Shown here: positions 45,186 to 57,168 of the stretch, one piece after another
Layout of the letters: every line of letters starts with the position of its first letter
Position numbering within the stretch: position 1 is the stretch's first letter
Source of the DNA: Okapia johnstoni
Taxonomy: Eukaryota; Chordata; Mammalia; Artiodactyla; Giraffidae
Direction: 5' to 3'
Assembly: GCA_024291935.2 (NCBI GenBank)
Contig: CM044313.1
Span: 80,971,001-81,035,000 of the forward strand
Length of the DNA: 64,000 bases
The notes under the pieces: generated by a model
Told to the model about the DNA's origin: nothing
The model's database searches: none
Seen by the model: only the letters and a program-made list of their open reading frames with translations
Translations under genes and position numbers: made by a program

Positions 45186-47070
45186 CATTATTATTTTTTT
45201 CCATCTGTATTCTGGGTCTGTTCTGAGTTATGTATGTGTGCATGTGTGCATACTTCATAAGGCAAGAGTCTGTAACATATTAAGAAGGAAATCATTTTGA
45301 AGATGGAATTAAATCGGGAACCAGAGGCATGAAGCCAGCAACTGTCAACAGTTACAGCATGGCCTTTCTTTTTGCAGAAGGAGTCAACGAGAAGGCAGAA
45401 TTCTTTCATACGTGACTTTTAAGTTGTTACGATGCTCTGCCCCTAGACCTCTCTTTGTTCTATATCCATCAGCTGCTTTCTTGGTGGGCTGACCATTTTG
45501 TGATTATCTTCTCTTTCAAAAATAAGTATCCTCATGTAATTAGACTGGCCTTATGTCAAATTGTGCTGTAGATCAAATTTGCATTCCAGTTGCCGTAACC
45601 CCTTTGTGCTACTCATCTCCCCCTACCCCTCCTCCCTCTACCCCTCTATTTGGGCAGTTTCACTCAGGTCTGTTTCCTCATAGTCCCTCCCCTTTGCCCC
45701 AGTGTTATCCCATGCTTTCTTCTCCCTAATCCGTGAAATCCCTATTCCCATAAGGTAACCAGAATGGCTGCCACATCCTCTTCCTTGTTGTGATTTATAT
45801 CCAGTAACCCTGGCCTCTTTCTAGTCTGGGATGTCTTGCCTGCCTTCCTTCATAATGTCAGGGTTTAGGACACTAACGTTTTGTGGGGTCAGAGGTAGAG
45901 GCTGACCAAGAGGACATGGAGAGACTCTCTGAGTACCACAGAGGAGCCTTGAGACTGTTGACTCTCCTGGGAAGGTCCTGGACTTTCCATCATGGGTGCC
46001 AAATGGATTCCTCAGTAAAGTGAGGCTGAATTCCATGAGAACCGAGGAGAGCTGGTTGACATTAGCAGGGCTTCCATAGGCGTCTTTGTGCTTGCTGACC
46101 GTGGTTGGTTGGCTCAGTGGAATCTGCCCACAGCTGTGGAAGGGAACTGTTTCCAGGCAATGAGTTCAGGGAACAGAAAGGCCTCAGGAGGATCTAATTA
46201 TTAAAGTCCATGGGGGTTAAAGAAGGCAGGGGCAGGTCAAAGGCCAGGGGTCAGATCCTCTTTCCATGCAATTCCTGGGAAATCACTTCTGAGCTTCCAG
46301 GCCGAATTAGAAGTTAAGGATCTGTAAAGATAGAGGAGAAAGTCAGTTGTGTGCTCTTTGAAAAGATGGGGAGGGAAGGGCCTGGCTGAGTGAGAAGAGG
46401 AATGGAAAGCTTTCCCCCAAAACTTTAAAAAAGAGCAGTGAGATTAAAGTATACCATGAAAGATGAAGGCCTTTTTAACCAAGCAAGGCCTAGTGTCTGA
46501 AACCAAGTCCTACCGTCCTTCCTTGAGGGAAGACCCAAGGGTCTTCCCTCCTGTTTTGTTCAGGGAAGGCCAGCTTGGGGAGGTGCAGCTCACTAGTGTG
46601 GTCTTTTTAATGGATTCTTCACCCATCACTGGCCTAAGGAGCTACGCCATTTTTTGATTTTATTGAGACTTCATCAGTTTTGTGATGAAAAAAATTTGAA
46701 GATGAATTGGAACACATTCAGTGCAGTGTGGGTAATGCCAGCTGCTGATGTAACCGAGGCTTACGTGGTTACAAAAGTACGTATGTAGCCATATGTCAGC
46801 ATGATCCTCTCTACCGCACCCCCCAAGTGGAAAAAACTATTGTTTTCAATAGAAGCAGACAAATCAGAGTTTAGTAATGATAGCACACAGGCCAGAGAGA
46901 ATGTTCAGGACAGTATCTCATGGGATGGACCCTTCCCTTTACCTCTTCCACCACCACCATCTGAGTCACTGCATCATGCCCTCCTCCAGAGCATGGTGGG
47001 ATGACTTTGGCTTTCCAGCCCCATCCACATCCATATTTCTCATCTTGCTTCTACCCAGGGTGGATTGTTG
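45186..47070. other. Single-copy intronic DNA
   Basis: Nothing recognised except a C/T-rich stretch at 45600-45720 and the palindrome at 46525-46550. Confidence 0.45.
46525..46550. repeat. GC-containing perfect 12-bp inverted repeat
   Basis: GAGGGAAGACCC at 46525-46536 is followed by AA and then its exact reverse complement at 46539-46550. No T-run follows, so it is not a terminator. Confidence 0.92.
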
Positions 47071-47071
47071 A

Positions 47072-48360
47072 GCAGATGGTGCTAAGAAAACTGGCTTACA
47101 ATATGGAGAAAAGTAAAACTAGAGTCTCATACAGATCTGGACTCTAGATGGATTAAGGACTGAAATGAAAAAGGTGAAAATATGAAGTCCAGAGAAATAC
47201 TGAATACTGTTTCAGTGACTTAATCCTGGGAAATATTTCTTAATAAATATACCAGTAAAGCACAAGCTATAAAGCAAAACACTGATGAATGTGGTTATAT
47301 AAAATTGAGGATTTCCAAGTTAATAGGAAAATATTACATTGGGAGATACCAGAAAAGTCTGATCTCCAAAAGATAAAAGAACTGTCTAGAAATCAATTTC
47401 TAGAACCTATAGCTAATCAAATCTAGAAAAAGATGGGAAACATAAAAATAATTGGAAAACCATGCAAGCAGGAAATTCACAAAAAGGGAAATCCAAATTG
47501 TTAATACATATTATTGTTAATACATGTAACATATATGAAGTAACACTCAAAATTATTGATTCAGAGAAATGCAAGTTAGAAGAACTAGATAACACTTTAT
47601 ACCTGGGAGACTGACAAAGATTACAAAGTTGGTAATGTCAAATCTTAAAAGAGATAGAAAATAGGAATCCTTGCACTATCTAGTGGGTATCCTGGTATAA
47701 CATTTGAGAGAGTGATTTGATAACTATCATATAGTCTGTGACATATTTATCCAATTCCTGGGTATGTACTCTGGGGGTATTCTAAGATAAGATCATGAGG
47801 TGACCTCTACAAGTGATGCTTATTATAGTGCTGGTTTTGGTACCAGAGAATTGAAGGCCAACTTAGAAGAATGCATTAATAAAAATGTAGTTAATACTAC
47901 AGAATACATACTTTGTAACAGAAGAATCTCTCTAAATATCACCACGGCAACATGGATAGATCTTAAACAACATAGATGTAAAAAAATTAATAAATAGTGT
48001 GGAATACATGGCACAATACCATTGATGTAAATTCAACCACAGGGCCTCCCTGGTGGCTCAGTGGTAAAGAATCTACTTGCCAGTGCAGGAGACATGGGTT
48101 CGATCCCTGTGTCAGAAAGATCCCCTGGAGAAGGAAATGGCAACCCATTCCATTCCAGTATTCTTGCCTGGGAAATTTCATGGACAGAGGAGCCTGGTGT
48201 TGCAAGGAGTTGGACACGACTTAGCAACAAAGCAACAACAGCGACAAATTCAACTACATATTCAAAATAAGGATCTATCTACCTATTTTTTAAGGAACCT
48301 ACACAAATTCAAATATACATGTTAATCACAGAGTATGCATATGAGTGAAGAGAAGTGGGT
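47072..48360 (+). mobile_element. Old L1 LINE fragment, sense, interrupted by a Bov-tA
   Basis: Degenerate L1 ORF2 tail and 3' UTR order: AAAACTGGCTTACAATATGG, TGGACTCTAGATGGATTAAG, GAGAAATGCAAGTTAGAAGAACTA, CAACATGGATAGATCTTAAA. It is strongly diverged, so older than the 1.3 kb copy. Confidence 0.75.
48042..48245 (+). mobile_element. Bov-tA SINE inside L1
   Basis: Sense Bov-tA with the GGCCTCCCTGGTGGCTCAG head. AAATTCAACCACA at 48029-48041 and AAATTCAACTACA at 48246-48258 are the target duplication. Confidence 0.94.
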
Positions 48361-48369
48361 CTCAAGGGG

Positions 48370-48865
48370 AAATTTGCAGAGAATTAGTTTTCTATCGCTA
48401 AAACAAATTATCACAAACTTAGTGGCTTTGAAACAACACCTATTTATTAACTCAGAGTTCTGTAGGTGAGAAATCCGGCAGAACATGGCAGGGTTCTCTA
48501 TTGAAAGTAACACATGTCTGAAATCAAGGTGTTTTGTTGGCTGAGTTTTTGTCTATAGACTCTGGGGAAAAGTTTGTCTCTAAGCTTAGTTCATTGTGGT
48601 TGTAGGACTGTGGTACTTTCTGGCTGTAAGTCAGAGACTACTGGCTCCTAGAATCCACCTGTATTCCTGGCCACGTGGCCACCCTCTTGTCTTCAAGCTA
48701 GCAATAACACATCAAATTCTCTCATGCTTCCCATCTCTTCTTTCTTCTCCTGTGACAAGTCAGAAAAAACTCTGATGTCAGAGGGCTAATGTGATTATAT
48801 CATGGTCACTCTGATAATCTCCATATTTTAAGGTCAACTGATTTGGGACCTTAATGATGTCATCA
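48370..48865 (-). mobile_element. ERVL-MaLR-type (MLT1-like) LTR remnant, antisense
   Basis: TTTTCTATCGCTAAAACAAA, ATCACAAACTTAGTGGCTTT and later GTGATTATATCATGGTCACT have the order of a common mammalian LTR read backwards. No internal retroviral genes accompany it. Confidence 0.5.
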
Positions 48866-49915
48866 AAATTTCTTTACAGCAGCAACAGATTAATGTTTCA
48901 TTGAATAACTGGGAGATGATCTGAACTTCCAAAGTGGCCTGGGACTATCAGATAAGTTTTGTTTCAGTGTTCTTGATCCCCTGGAGAGAGTTTCATGTTT
49001 GTTGTTCACTAGTTTGTCCATTTGACATTTTTAACCAGCAAAGACCTCATCCTCATCTTAAATCTTGACTTTATCTGGGAGTAAATATATCATAGACTGT
49101 GCCATGAGGAACTTGATCTTACCTTGAATATAATGAGCTGGATGCAGTCCAGCTATACAGGGAGCCAATTTATGTTTATCAAACTGAAGTCCATGTTCCA
49201 AACATTACAAAACACCATTTTCTTGTGAGTGACTTGACTTTGTCAGGCTGCCTCATCTGTTCCCAATAGCTTGGTGCATTCTCCCAAGAAGGGGCTGAAT
49301 GTTGTTCACCACTGGCCTTGAAGAATAGCTTTTCAGTTACATTTTCCACGTCCTCTTAGCCTGGGGCTGTTTTCTTGGCCTTCTGGGTACTCAGCCTTCT
49401 TCTGCATCATTATCATCTAGTGTTTGTTTGCTTGATATCAGAAATTTAGCTTCCTGACTGTGCAGAAGAAAGATTCTGCCTGAGATGTCAAAATTTCCTC
49501 CTGAGTCCACCCTCGAAAGTTGTCAAGCAAGTAGAACATCTGCCCATCTAGTCTTTTTGCAAAGTGGTCCCTTTGGCAATGCATAGAGTAGAAAACATGA
49601 GGTAAGGAAGAGACTTTATGCAGCCAGAGTGACCTAAGAATCCATTGATTTGTCTCCATTTGTTCTAGGAGGGATATTAGGGATGTACTTACCTTATGCT
49701 ACTGCTAGTCATTGCTTTTGTGCATTTCTAGAGTAATAGATGAGAATAAAAATGCACATGAGAATCAAAGAAAAATCCCTCTGGTGTTTAGACTTTGAAC
49801 TTCATGTTTTCAATTAATTTATATTGGTTTTAAGGAACACTTACATAATTATGTGTGTATGATAGTGGTATTTTTCCAGCCCTCCCACCATGGCTCCAAT
49901 CAAAGTAACTTTTTT
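48866..49915. other. Unassigned intronic DNA
   Basis: About 1 kb with no confident repeat or exon. Confidence 0.4.
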
Positions 49916-49917
49916 CT

Positions 49918-50047
49918 CAATTAAAAAATTTTTAATTTGAAGTATAGTTGATTTACAATGTTGTGTTAATTTATGCTGTACAGCAAAGTGATTTAGTTTT
50001 ATATGTGTATATATATATATGTAAAACTAAATCATTATATGTAAAAC
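49918..50047 (-). mobile_element. L1 3'-end fragment, antisense
   Basis: AATTTGAAGTATAGTTGATT and GCTGTACAGCAAAGTGATTT are the antisense L1 terminus. A duplicated TATGTAAAACTAA word (about 50018-50050) adjoins the next SINE. Confidence 0.82.
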
Positions 50048-50049
50048 TA

Positions 50050-50260
50050 ATGGTAAAGCATCTGCCTACAATGCAGGAGACCTGAGTTCAATCCCTGGGT
50101 CAGTAAGATCCTCTGGAGAAGGAAATGGCAACCCACTCCAGTACTCTTGCCTGGAAAATCCCATGGATGGAGGAGAGTGGTAGGCTGCAGTACATGGGGT
50201 CGCAAAGAGTTGGACACGACTGAGCAACTTCACTTTCACTTTCACTTTCACTTTAATGCC

Positions 50261-50301
<41 letters not shown>
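50050..50301 (+). mobile_element. Bov-tA SINE followed by (GT)n
   Basis: Sense Bov-tA lacking part of its tRNA head. It ends in TTCACTTTCACTTTCACTTT, and a GT microsatellite sits at 50270-50301. Confidence 0.9.
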
Positions 50302-50304
<3 letters not shown>

Positions 50305-50499
50305 AAATATAGGTTTCTCAGGTGGACAGTGGTAAAAATATGCCTGCTAATGCATATATCTCTGCTTCATATCTCCTGATAATTCACAAGTTAATTTTTA
50401 TAAGTAACAGAATGCAAAAGCCTAAATATGGAACAATAGCTAAATGTTTACATGCCAGCAGTAGTGCAAAATGATGTAGGTGGATTCTGTCAGAGGAGA

Positions 50500-50712
50500 G
50501 CACATTTTTTGGGTGAAAGGTTAGATAGCACGTTTTTCAGTCTTTGGGAGCCACACAGTCTCTGTCGCAGCTCCTCAGCTTTCCTGTTGCAGTGTGAAAG
50601 TAGCCATAGACAATTCATAAATGAATGAATGTGGCTGTGTTCCAATAAAACTTTATTTACAAAAACAGGTGGCCTGGGTTTGGCTCATGGACCAGAGTTT
50701 GCCAACCGTTGA
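50500..50712 (-). mobile_element. MER5A-like hAT-Charlie element, antisense
   Basis: TTCCAATAAAACTTTATTTA and GGACCAGAGTTTGCCAACC are the reversed MER5A end. It is a second copy of the family seen at 14.4 kb. Confidence 0.82.
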
Positions 50713-50895
50713 ATTATATCCTTTAATTCTTATAAGAACCCTATATGTAGAGACTATTATTATTTCTACTTTATGGGTGAGGAAACTAAAGCCTGGAATA
50801 GTTAGCTAATTTGTCTGATTTTACACTAAAAATTAGAAAAGCCAGGATTTGATTTTCCATTGTGACTTCAGAACTCAGCTCTTATCTTTGAGCTA
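50713..50895 (+). repeat. MIR fragment
   Basis: CTTATAAGAACCCTATATGT, GGGTGAGGAAACTAAAGCC and GTGACTTCAGAACTCAG in MIR order. Confidence 0.65.
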
Positions 50896-51143
50896 TAAAC
50901 TACTCCTGACTACCACTAAAGAAATAAGTAAACAAACATTTGGGTCTTATGTTTTATTATTGTTGATTGACTAGGAAATACAGTTTTCCTGAGCTACAAG
51001 TACAAAGTTCTAGCTATAGCTTTTCATCAGTTTCTTCGATGTAAGTAAGACTGACCTTCCCCTGCTTCTGCCCCACTATGCGATCTGATCCTGGTTGAAG
51101 GTACTCAGAAGTGTGGGAGTTTCATCAGGGTTGATCTTGAACG

Positions 51144-51366
51144 GGGGCTCCCCAGTGGCTCAGAGGGTAAGGAATCTGCCTGCAATGCAGGAGACACAGG
51201 AGATGCGGGCTCGATCCCTGGGTGGGGAAGATCCCCTGGAGAAGGAAATGGCAACCCACTCCAGTATTCTTGCTTGGAAAATCTCATCAAGATAGGAGCC
51301 TAATGGGCTGTAGTTCATGGGGGTCACAAAGAGTCAGACATGACTGAGCACAAGGCACATGCTGAA
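51144..51366 (+). mobile_element. Bov-tA SINE
   Basis: Sense Bov-tA. GTTGATCTTGAACG at 51130-51143 and GCTGATCTTGAAAG at 51367-51380 mark the target duplication. Confidence 0.94.
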
Positions 51367-51380
51367 GCTGATCTTGAAAG

Positions 51381-51779
51381 CACTGTTCCAGGTCTACTTG
51401 TTAGCCTTAAACAGCCTTCTGTTGGGCCAGGTCTTTATGAGGGGAGTGATGCTTGCAGTTCCATCAGTTTTAATTTTTGTGGATGACTAGTTTAGTCTGG
51501 TTTAGTTGCTAAGTGGATAACTGAGAGCTATTTAATAGCAACCATTCCTGTGTGTTACTAAGGGTCATTAAGCTTTAGTATTCATAAACTCAAATTAGTG
51601 CATTGTTGGAGCTTATTTTAGAGTTTAATTCAGTATTTTACAAAGAAACCTGGTGGTCCTGTAATGCTTGGCAGTGTAGCAGGGGACCCACTGCCCACCA
51701 AACGTGGGTGGCTGCAGTTCTTCAGTTTTGGAACAGAAGCTTCTAACCAGTTACCATCAGGGTGGTACTTAGCTTTTTG
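51381..51779. other. Single-copy intronic DNA
   Basis: Nothing recognised. Confidence 0.4.
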
Positions 51780-51790
51780 TATTTGCTACT

Positions 51791-52022
51791 GCATGCGTGC
51801 GTGCATGCTGAGTCACTTAAGTCGTGTCTGACTCTTTGCAACCCTGTGGACTGTAGCCCGCCAGGCTCCTCTGTCCATGGGATTCTCCAGGCAAGAATAC
51901 TGGGAGGGTGTTGCCATGGCTTCCTCCAGGGGTTCTTTTCAACTCAGAGATCCAAACTGTGTCTCCTGTGGTTCCTGCATTGTATGTGGATTCTTTACTG
52001 TTGAGCCACCAGTGAAGCCCCA
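51791..52022 (-). mobile_element. Bov-tA SINE with perfect TSD
   Basis: Antisense Bov-tA. TATTTGCTACT at 51780-51790 is repeated exactly at 52023-52033. Confidence 0.95.
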
Positions 52023-52044
52023 TATTTGCTACTCTTCATTTTTA

Positions 52045-52237
52045 AAATATATCTATATATTTATGCATTTATTGATTTGGCTGCGCCGGATCTTAGTTGT
52101 GGCATGCAGAATCTTTAGTTTTGGCATGCGAACTCTTAGTTTTGGCATATGGGATCTAATTCCCAGACCAGGGATTGAACCCAGACCCCCTGTATTAGGA
52201 GCAGAGTCTTAGCCACTGGACCACCAGGGAAATCCCT
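52045..52237 (-). mobile_element. CHR-2-like SINE, antisense
   Basis: TTTGGCTGCGCCGGATCTTA through CAGGGATTGAACCCAG to CACTGGACCACCAGGGAAA. A tandem repeat of the TTTTGGCATGCG/AACTCTTAG unit is visible. Confidence 0.85.
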
Positions 52238-53702
52238 TACTATTATTTTTGATTTTTAATTACAAATTACATGTAAGTTTAGTTTGTTATCTGTTATATA
52301 ATTAATCAAATAATGTGTAGTGGTACACATTTCATCAGGAATGTTTTTGACACGTTATCAAGCAGACATATATATGTGTACATATATATATATGTACATA
52401 AATGTGTATGCATGTATATGTTGAGGTGCAAATTGAACGACCCTATATGCTATTGTTCATACAAAAGTTTTTCATCTTCCCCAAATCCACATTATTTCCC
52501 ATTAACAATTTGAAAAATGGGAAAGTTAGGTGAGCAGTGAATTCTTTGCCTCCGCTAAGTAGACTTCCATTAAAAAAAGTTTCAGTTCCATGGGTCATCA
52601 AGGAGAGCTCTTCTTTTCTGAGCACACTATTGAAGACCTTACCAAGAGGCACATATTGAATAAAAACTTTTAGAAGAGAAGTAGAAAACCAATTTATTTT
52701 TTGGCTTCCCTCGGAAATGTCTTTCTTATCACCAGCAGAGCATCTAGCAATACACAGATGAAAATACCATATATTCTCATCTTCCTTCTTTTCAGGAGGG
52801 AGCTTTTTGTAGCACCTCCCCCTCCCCTAACTGCAGTCAAACAGCTGGGTCAAATGATATGTGTAACCTAGTCATCTGTGGCTAGGGAGGGGTCTGCTCC
52901 AGGGTGGCATTTTTCTAAATCCAGTTTGCAGACGTGACCTGGCTCAGCCTCATTCTCTAGAACAGGCCTGATTCTAGTAAGGCACATACTCGTCAGCTTA
53001 CATAATTGAGGACCTGAATCACAGAAGTGCTTCCAGTAATTTCTCTATAGAACTATCAGTCCAGCAGAGGCTTGTATGGGGAAGAGTTGTTTGCAGTTGG
53101 GTCCAACTATCTCACTTCTAAAGAATTTTCATATAGTAAGTTATCACTTCTTTCTCAATCATAATTTGCTGAGGAAAACCCCATATATTTAGAGCTATCC
53201 ACTGGAAATTATCTGATCTGTTTTTTGCAAAAATAAAAAACACTTCTGCTCACATGTAAGTTTCCAAGTACTACATTTGCATCACTAGTTAAGAGCCTTA
53301 TGGTTTTATGTGGTATTTGAAGCCTAAATCCTGGATGTACAAACTTCCTTCTTGGCAGAAGGTTCTGCCACCTTCATTGCTCTATCATTGAAAGTCATCA
53401 GAGTTTGCCACTGGCCAAAACTCCTGTCCAGTGAAGTGACATATCAACCCTAATTTTCCTCCTTGAAAAAATGTGGGTCCGCAGTGAGTCCTGAGGTATC
53501 ACTAGGTTCCTGACCACTACTGATTTCTTTTGGGTGCTCTGTGTTCTTACACTTGGCTAGGAGGGCTGTTCAGAATTTCAGCAGGTGATTTGACTCTTTA
53601 CACAGATAAGGGTATTTTAAGCAGCTTTTGTGGGGTTACACATGAGGGTTCTGAAGACCTCCTCATGTGTAACTCTTTGATTGTTTGAAGGACAGAAAAG
53701 CT
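52238..53702. other. Single-copy intronic DNA
   Basis: An ATATAC-type run at 52364-52400; otherwise nothing recognised. Confidence 0.45.
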
Positions 53703-53703
53703 T

Positions 53704-54186
53704 GTGCAAACTTTATCCTTGATTGTTGTTCAGTAGCTCAGTCATATCCAACTCTTTGCAACCCCATGGACTACAGCACACCAGACTTCCCTGTCCTTCA
53801 CTATCTTGCAGGGTTTGCTCCAACTCATGTCCACCGAGTCAGTGATGCCATCCAACCATCTCATCCTCTGTCATCCCCTCCTCCTCTTGCCTTCAATCTT
53901 TCCCAGCATCAGGGTCTTTTCCAATGAGTCAGTTCTTCGCATCAGGTAGCCAAAGTATTAGAGTTTCAGTTTCAGCGTGAGTCCTTCCAGTGAATATTCA
54001 GGGTTGATTTCCTTTAGGATTGACTGATTTGCTCTCCTTGCAGTCCAAGGGACTCTCAAGAGTCTTCTCCAACACCACGGTTCAAAAGAATCAATTCTTC
54101 GGTGCTCAGCCTTCTTTATGGTCCTATTGTCGCATCCATACATGACTACTGGAAGTTTTTCCATAACTTTGACTCTATGGACCTTT
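53704..54186 (-). mobile_element. BovB/ART2A-type 3' fragment, antisense
   Basis: From the TTGTTGTTCAGTAGCTCAGT terminus through GTCCAAGGGACTCTCAAGAG to TTTCCATAACTTTGAC. Confidence 0.92.
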
Positions 54187-54740
54187 AATTAGGCATAGAT
54201 GAAATCCCTCTAGTTTTCTTGTGAACTCTGTTACAATGTGCTTGCCAGCTGCTTCTAACACATAGCTCCCAAATCTTAATGGCCAGTCACAATAAATATC
54301 ATTTCTCATTCACATCATTGCCCAATCGGGTCAGCATCTCTTCCGGATGACTCTCCTCCAAGAAATGGTGCCCGTTCCAGTGATGACTCAGAAGTGTAGC
54401 CTCATTCATCATGTGGCTTTGCCATGTTGGAGTCCTTTACTTCCTACCTGCTGAAAAGCTATCAAGGTGTGAACTGAGGATCTCCTGGGTGATTTTAGGG
54501 GCCAGATCAGGAAGTGTCATTCTAGCCATGACAGCATAACTTTACAGAGCAAGGCATGCTGGGAAGTAAGGCTGTTTTGTGTGGACAGAAAGAATTGGAA
54601 TTGGTGAACAGACAGGTAGGCTCAACCACAAATACCATCGCAGGACCTTTCTCCCACATTTGTGTTCCTGAACTGATGGCCTATTCCTAGACAGCTATTC
54701 TTTGGAATGTTAAAAGATAAACTGAGGCACATTAAAATGT
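54187..54740. other. Unassigned intronic DNA
   Basis: No confident repeat. Might be an old DNA transposon but I cannot name it. Confidence 0.35.
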
Positions 54741-54744
54741 AGAA

Positions 54745-55050
54745 GAGTTTAAAGTAAAACAAAACAGACTCATAGAATCAGAGAACAAATGGGTGATTGC
54801 CAGAAGAGATGGGGGTGGGGGGATTTGAGGGAAATAGATGAAGGGGCTTAAGAGGTACAGACCTCCAGTTATATAATAAATGTCACCAAGATGTAATATA
54901 CATCATAAGGAATATAGCCCATAATATTGTAATAACTTTGTAAGGGGATGGATAGTTATTAGACTTACCAAGGTGATCATTTCATAGTGTATGCAAAGGT
55001 CAAATCATTATGTAGTACACTTGAAACTAACATAGTATTTTACATCAACA
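54745..55050 (+). mobile_element. L1 3' UTR fragment, sense
   Basis: GAATCAGAGAACAAATGGGT, AGAGATGGGGGTGGGGGG, and then the ACACTTGAAACTAACATAGT terminus. Confidence 0.82.
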
Positions 55051-55054
55051 ATGT

Positions 55055-55302
55055 TGTTGTTTAGTCACTAAATTGTGTCCAACTCTTTTGTGACCCCGCC
55101 CCCCCACCCCCATGGACTGTAACCTGCCAGGGATACCCTGTCCATGGGATTTTCCAGGCAAGAATACTGGAATGGATTGCCACTCCATTCCCAGGGATCA
55201 AACCCGCATCTCCCATGGACAGAGGAGCATGGCAGGCCATAGGCCATAGGGCTGCAGAGTCCGACAGGACTGAAGCAATTTAGCACAGCACAACACAGCT
55301 TA
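55055..55302. mobile_element. Fold-back Bov-tA: antisense unit joined to sense 3' part
   Basis: 55055-55215 is antisense Bov-tA (GTTGTTTAGTCACTAAATTG to AACCCGCATCTCC). From about 55215 the strand flips to the sense 3' part (CATGGACAGAGGAGCATGGC to TTTAGCACAGCACA). An irregular C-run (55095-55113) lies in the first arm. Confidence 0.88.
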
Positions 55303-55794
55303 AAGCCTAGTTGGCTAATTGGCGTTGGTTATCCTTAAGTTTCAATGTCATAACCTTGAGGCATTTTACACGCTTAAGTTTTGGTTTGCTTACATGGACC
55401 ACCATGGCATTGGGGCTCCCTCAGGATAATGACTTCCTTGTTTAATTGCTGGAACAAGAGTTAGCTGACTGGTTCCTCTCCTTAGGCAACCAGCAGGGCA
55501 CTCTTCTGCTTCACCCCTCCTCTGGATAAAAATTGGGTGACTTAGCATGAGGAAATCTATTATGTTCTTATTCATATTGTTTCTTATTTCTATGTGGACG
55601 AAGTTGCCTAACTGAAGCTTGCAAAAATGTGAACTTCAGGGCCATTTCCTCTATTAAAATGAACTGGCAGAGGGTCTTTGCTAGAGAAAGGAGGCTGCCT
55701 TCCAGGGCTCTTGAGACCCACAGCTCTCCAGTGGGGCTGCTACAAACACACATGTAATCACACTTTGTTCCTTTCCTCTGGCAGTGGGCTTCAT
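55303..55794. other. Single-copy intronic DNA
   Basis: Nothing recognised. Confidence 0.4.
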
Positions 55795-55930
55795 GAGGTA
55801 GAGCATAGAAGTTAAGCACACAGGCTTGGGTTTGAGTCCTGGGTAAGGCACTTGAAACTATTTGAACTTGAAATTTAAGTGAACGTAACCACTTAAGACT
55901 TAGCACAATATCTGGAATATTGCTCCTGGT
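55795..55930 (+). repeat. MIR fragment
   Basis: TAGAGCATAGAAGTTAAGCA, GGTTTGAGTCCTGGGTAAGG and CTTAGCACAATATCTGG in MIR order. Confidence 0.65.
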
Positions 55931-56351
55931 ATATCTTAGTTCTTGTCATTGTTGTCTCTTCAGAGGGTGAGTTTGCTCCTGACCACAGTCTACTTTGGGA
56001 TCTTTAATAATTTGAAACTTTAGAGGTTGGTTTTCTTCATGCCTTTCCCTTTCTACCTCAATTCACTCTCATTTTTTTGATGGTAAAATGACATCTTTAT
56101 CTCATCTGATGGTTCCTTCTAACTTTTTTCAACAAGGTATGTCCCAGACTTATGGCACAAAGACATATAACATATTTTATTTGGCTTGCCTAGTGCTGTA
56201 AATCAACCAGAGCTAGCGGGTAAAATATCAGGCGTTTCTATCTGAAAATGTGAAGTTCCTGTTTCTAGAAAAACCAGAAGATCTTACAATAGTAGGCCCA
56301 TATGGCAGTGAGGTCAGAGTTAGTCCACAGGGGCTGAGTGTTCTTCCACCC
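55931..56351. other. Single-copy intronic DNA
   Basis: Nothing recognised. Confidence 0.4.
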
Positions 56352-56364
56352 CGTGGTTAGGTGA

Positions 56365-56576
56365 GAGTGAAAGTGAAGACACTCAGTCGTGTCCTACTCT
56401 TTGCCACCCTATGGACTGTAGCCTGCCAGTCTCCTCCGTCCATGGGATTTTGGAGACAAGAATACTGGAGTGGGTTGCCATTTCCTTCTCCAGAGGATCT
56501 TCCCAACCCAGAGTTCGAACTTGGGTCTGCTGCATTGCAGGCAGACTCTTTACCATCTAAGCCACAGGGCAGCCCC
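56365..56576 (-). mobile_element. Bov-tA SINE
   Basis: Antisense Bov-tA. CGTGGTTAGGTGA near 56352-56364 and CATGGTTAGGTGA at 56577-56589 flank it. Confidence 0.93.
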
Positions 56577-56697
56577 CATGGTTAGGTGACAATTGTCTAA
56601 TTCACTGCAGCTCCCACCACTTCCTGTGTTTCATCTGACACTAAGGCTGAGGTGAGGCTCTCACCATTTATCATTGTTTTTGTATTTTTGTTTTCTG

Positions 56698-57168
56698 ATT
56701 TTTAAAATTTTTTATTTTATATTGGAATATAGCCGATTAACAATGATGCAATCGTTTCAGGTGGACAGCAAAGAAACACGGCCATACATATACATTGTAT
56801 CCATTCTCCCCCAAACTTCCCATCTATCCAGGATAACACGGAGCAGAGGTCCCTGTGCTATACAGTAGACCATGTTGGTTATCCATTTAAAATAAAATAG
56901 AGTGTACATGTCCATCCCCAGCTCCATAACTATCCCTTCCACCCTCCTCTCCCACCTGGCAACCATGAGTTCTTTCTCCAAGTCTGTGAACCTGTTTCTG
57001 TTTTGTAAATAAGTCCATGTGTATCCTTTCTTTTTAGATTCTGCATATAAAGGATGTCATACAATATTTCTCCTTCTCTGTCTGACTTTATTCAGGACAG
57101 AATCTAGGTCCATTCATGTTGTTGCAAATGGCATTATTTTATTCTTTTTAATGGTTGAGTAATTATTT
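56698..57168 (-). mobile_element. L1 3' region, antisense
   Basis: TTTTATTTTATATTGGAATA, GTTTCAGGTGGACAGCAAAG and GTCCATTCATGTTGTTGC: an antisense L1 3' UTR that closely matches the stub at 12.65 kb. Confidence 0.87.
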
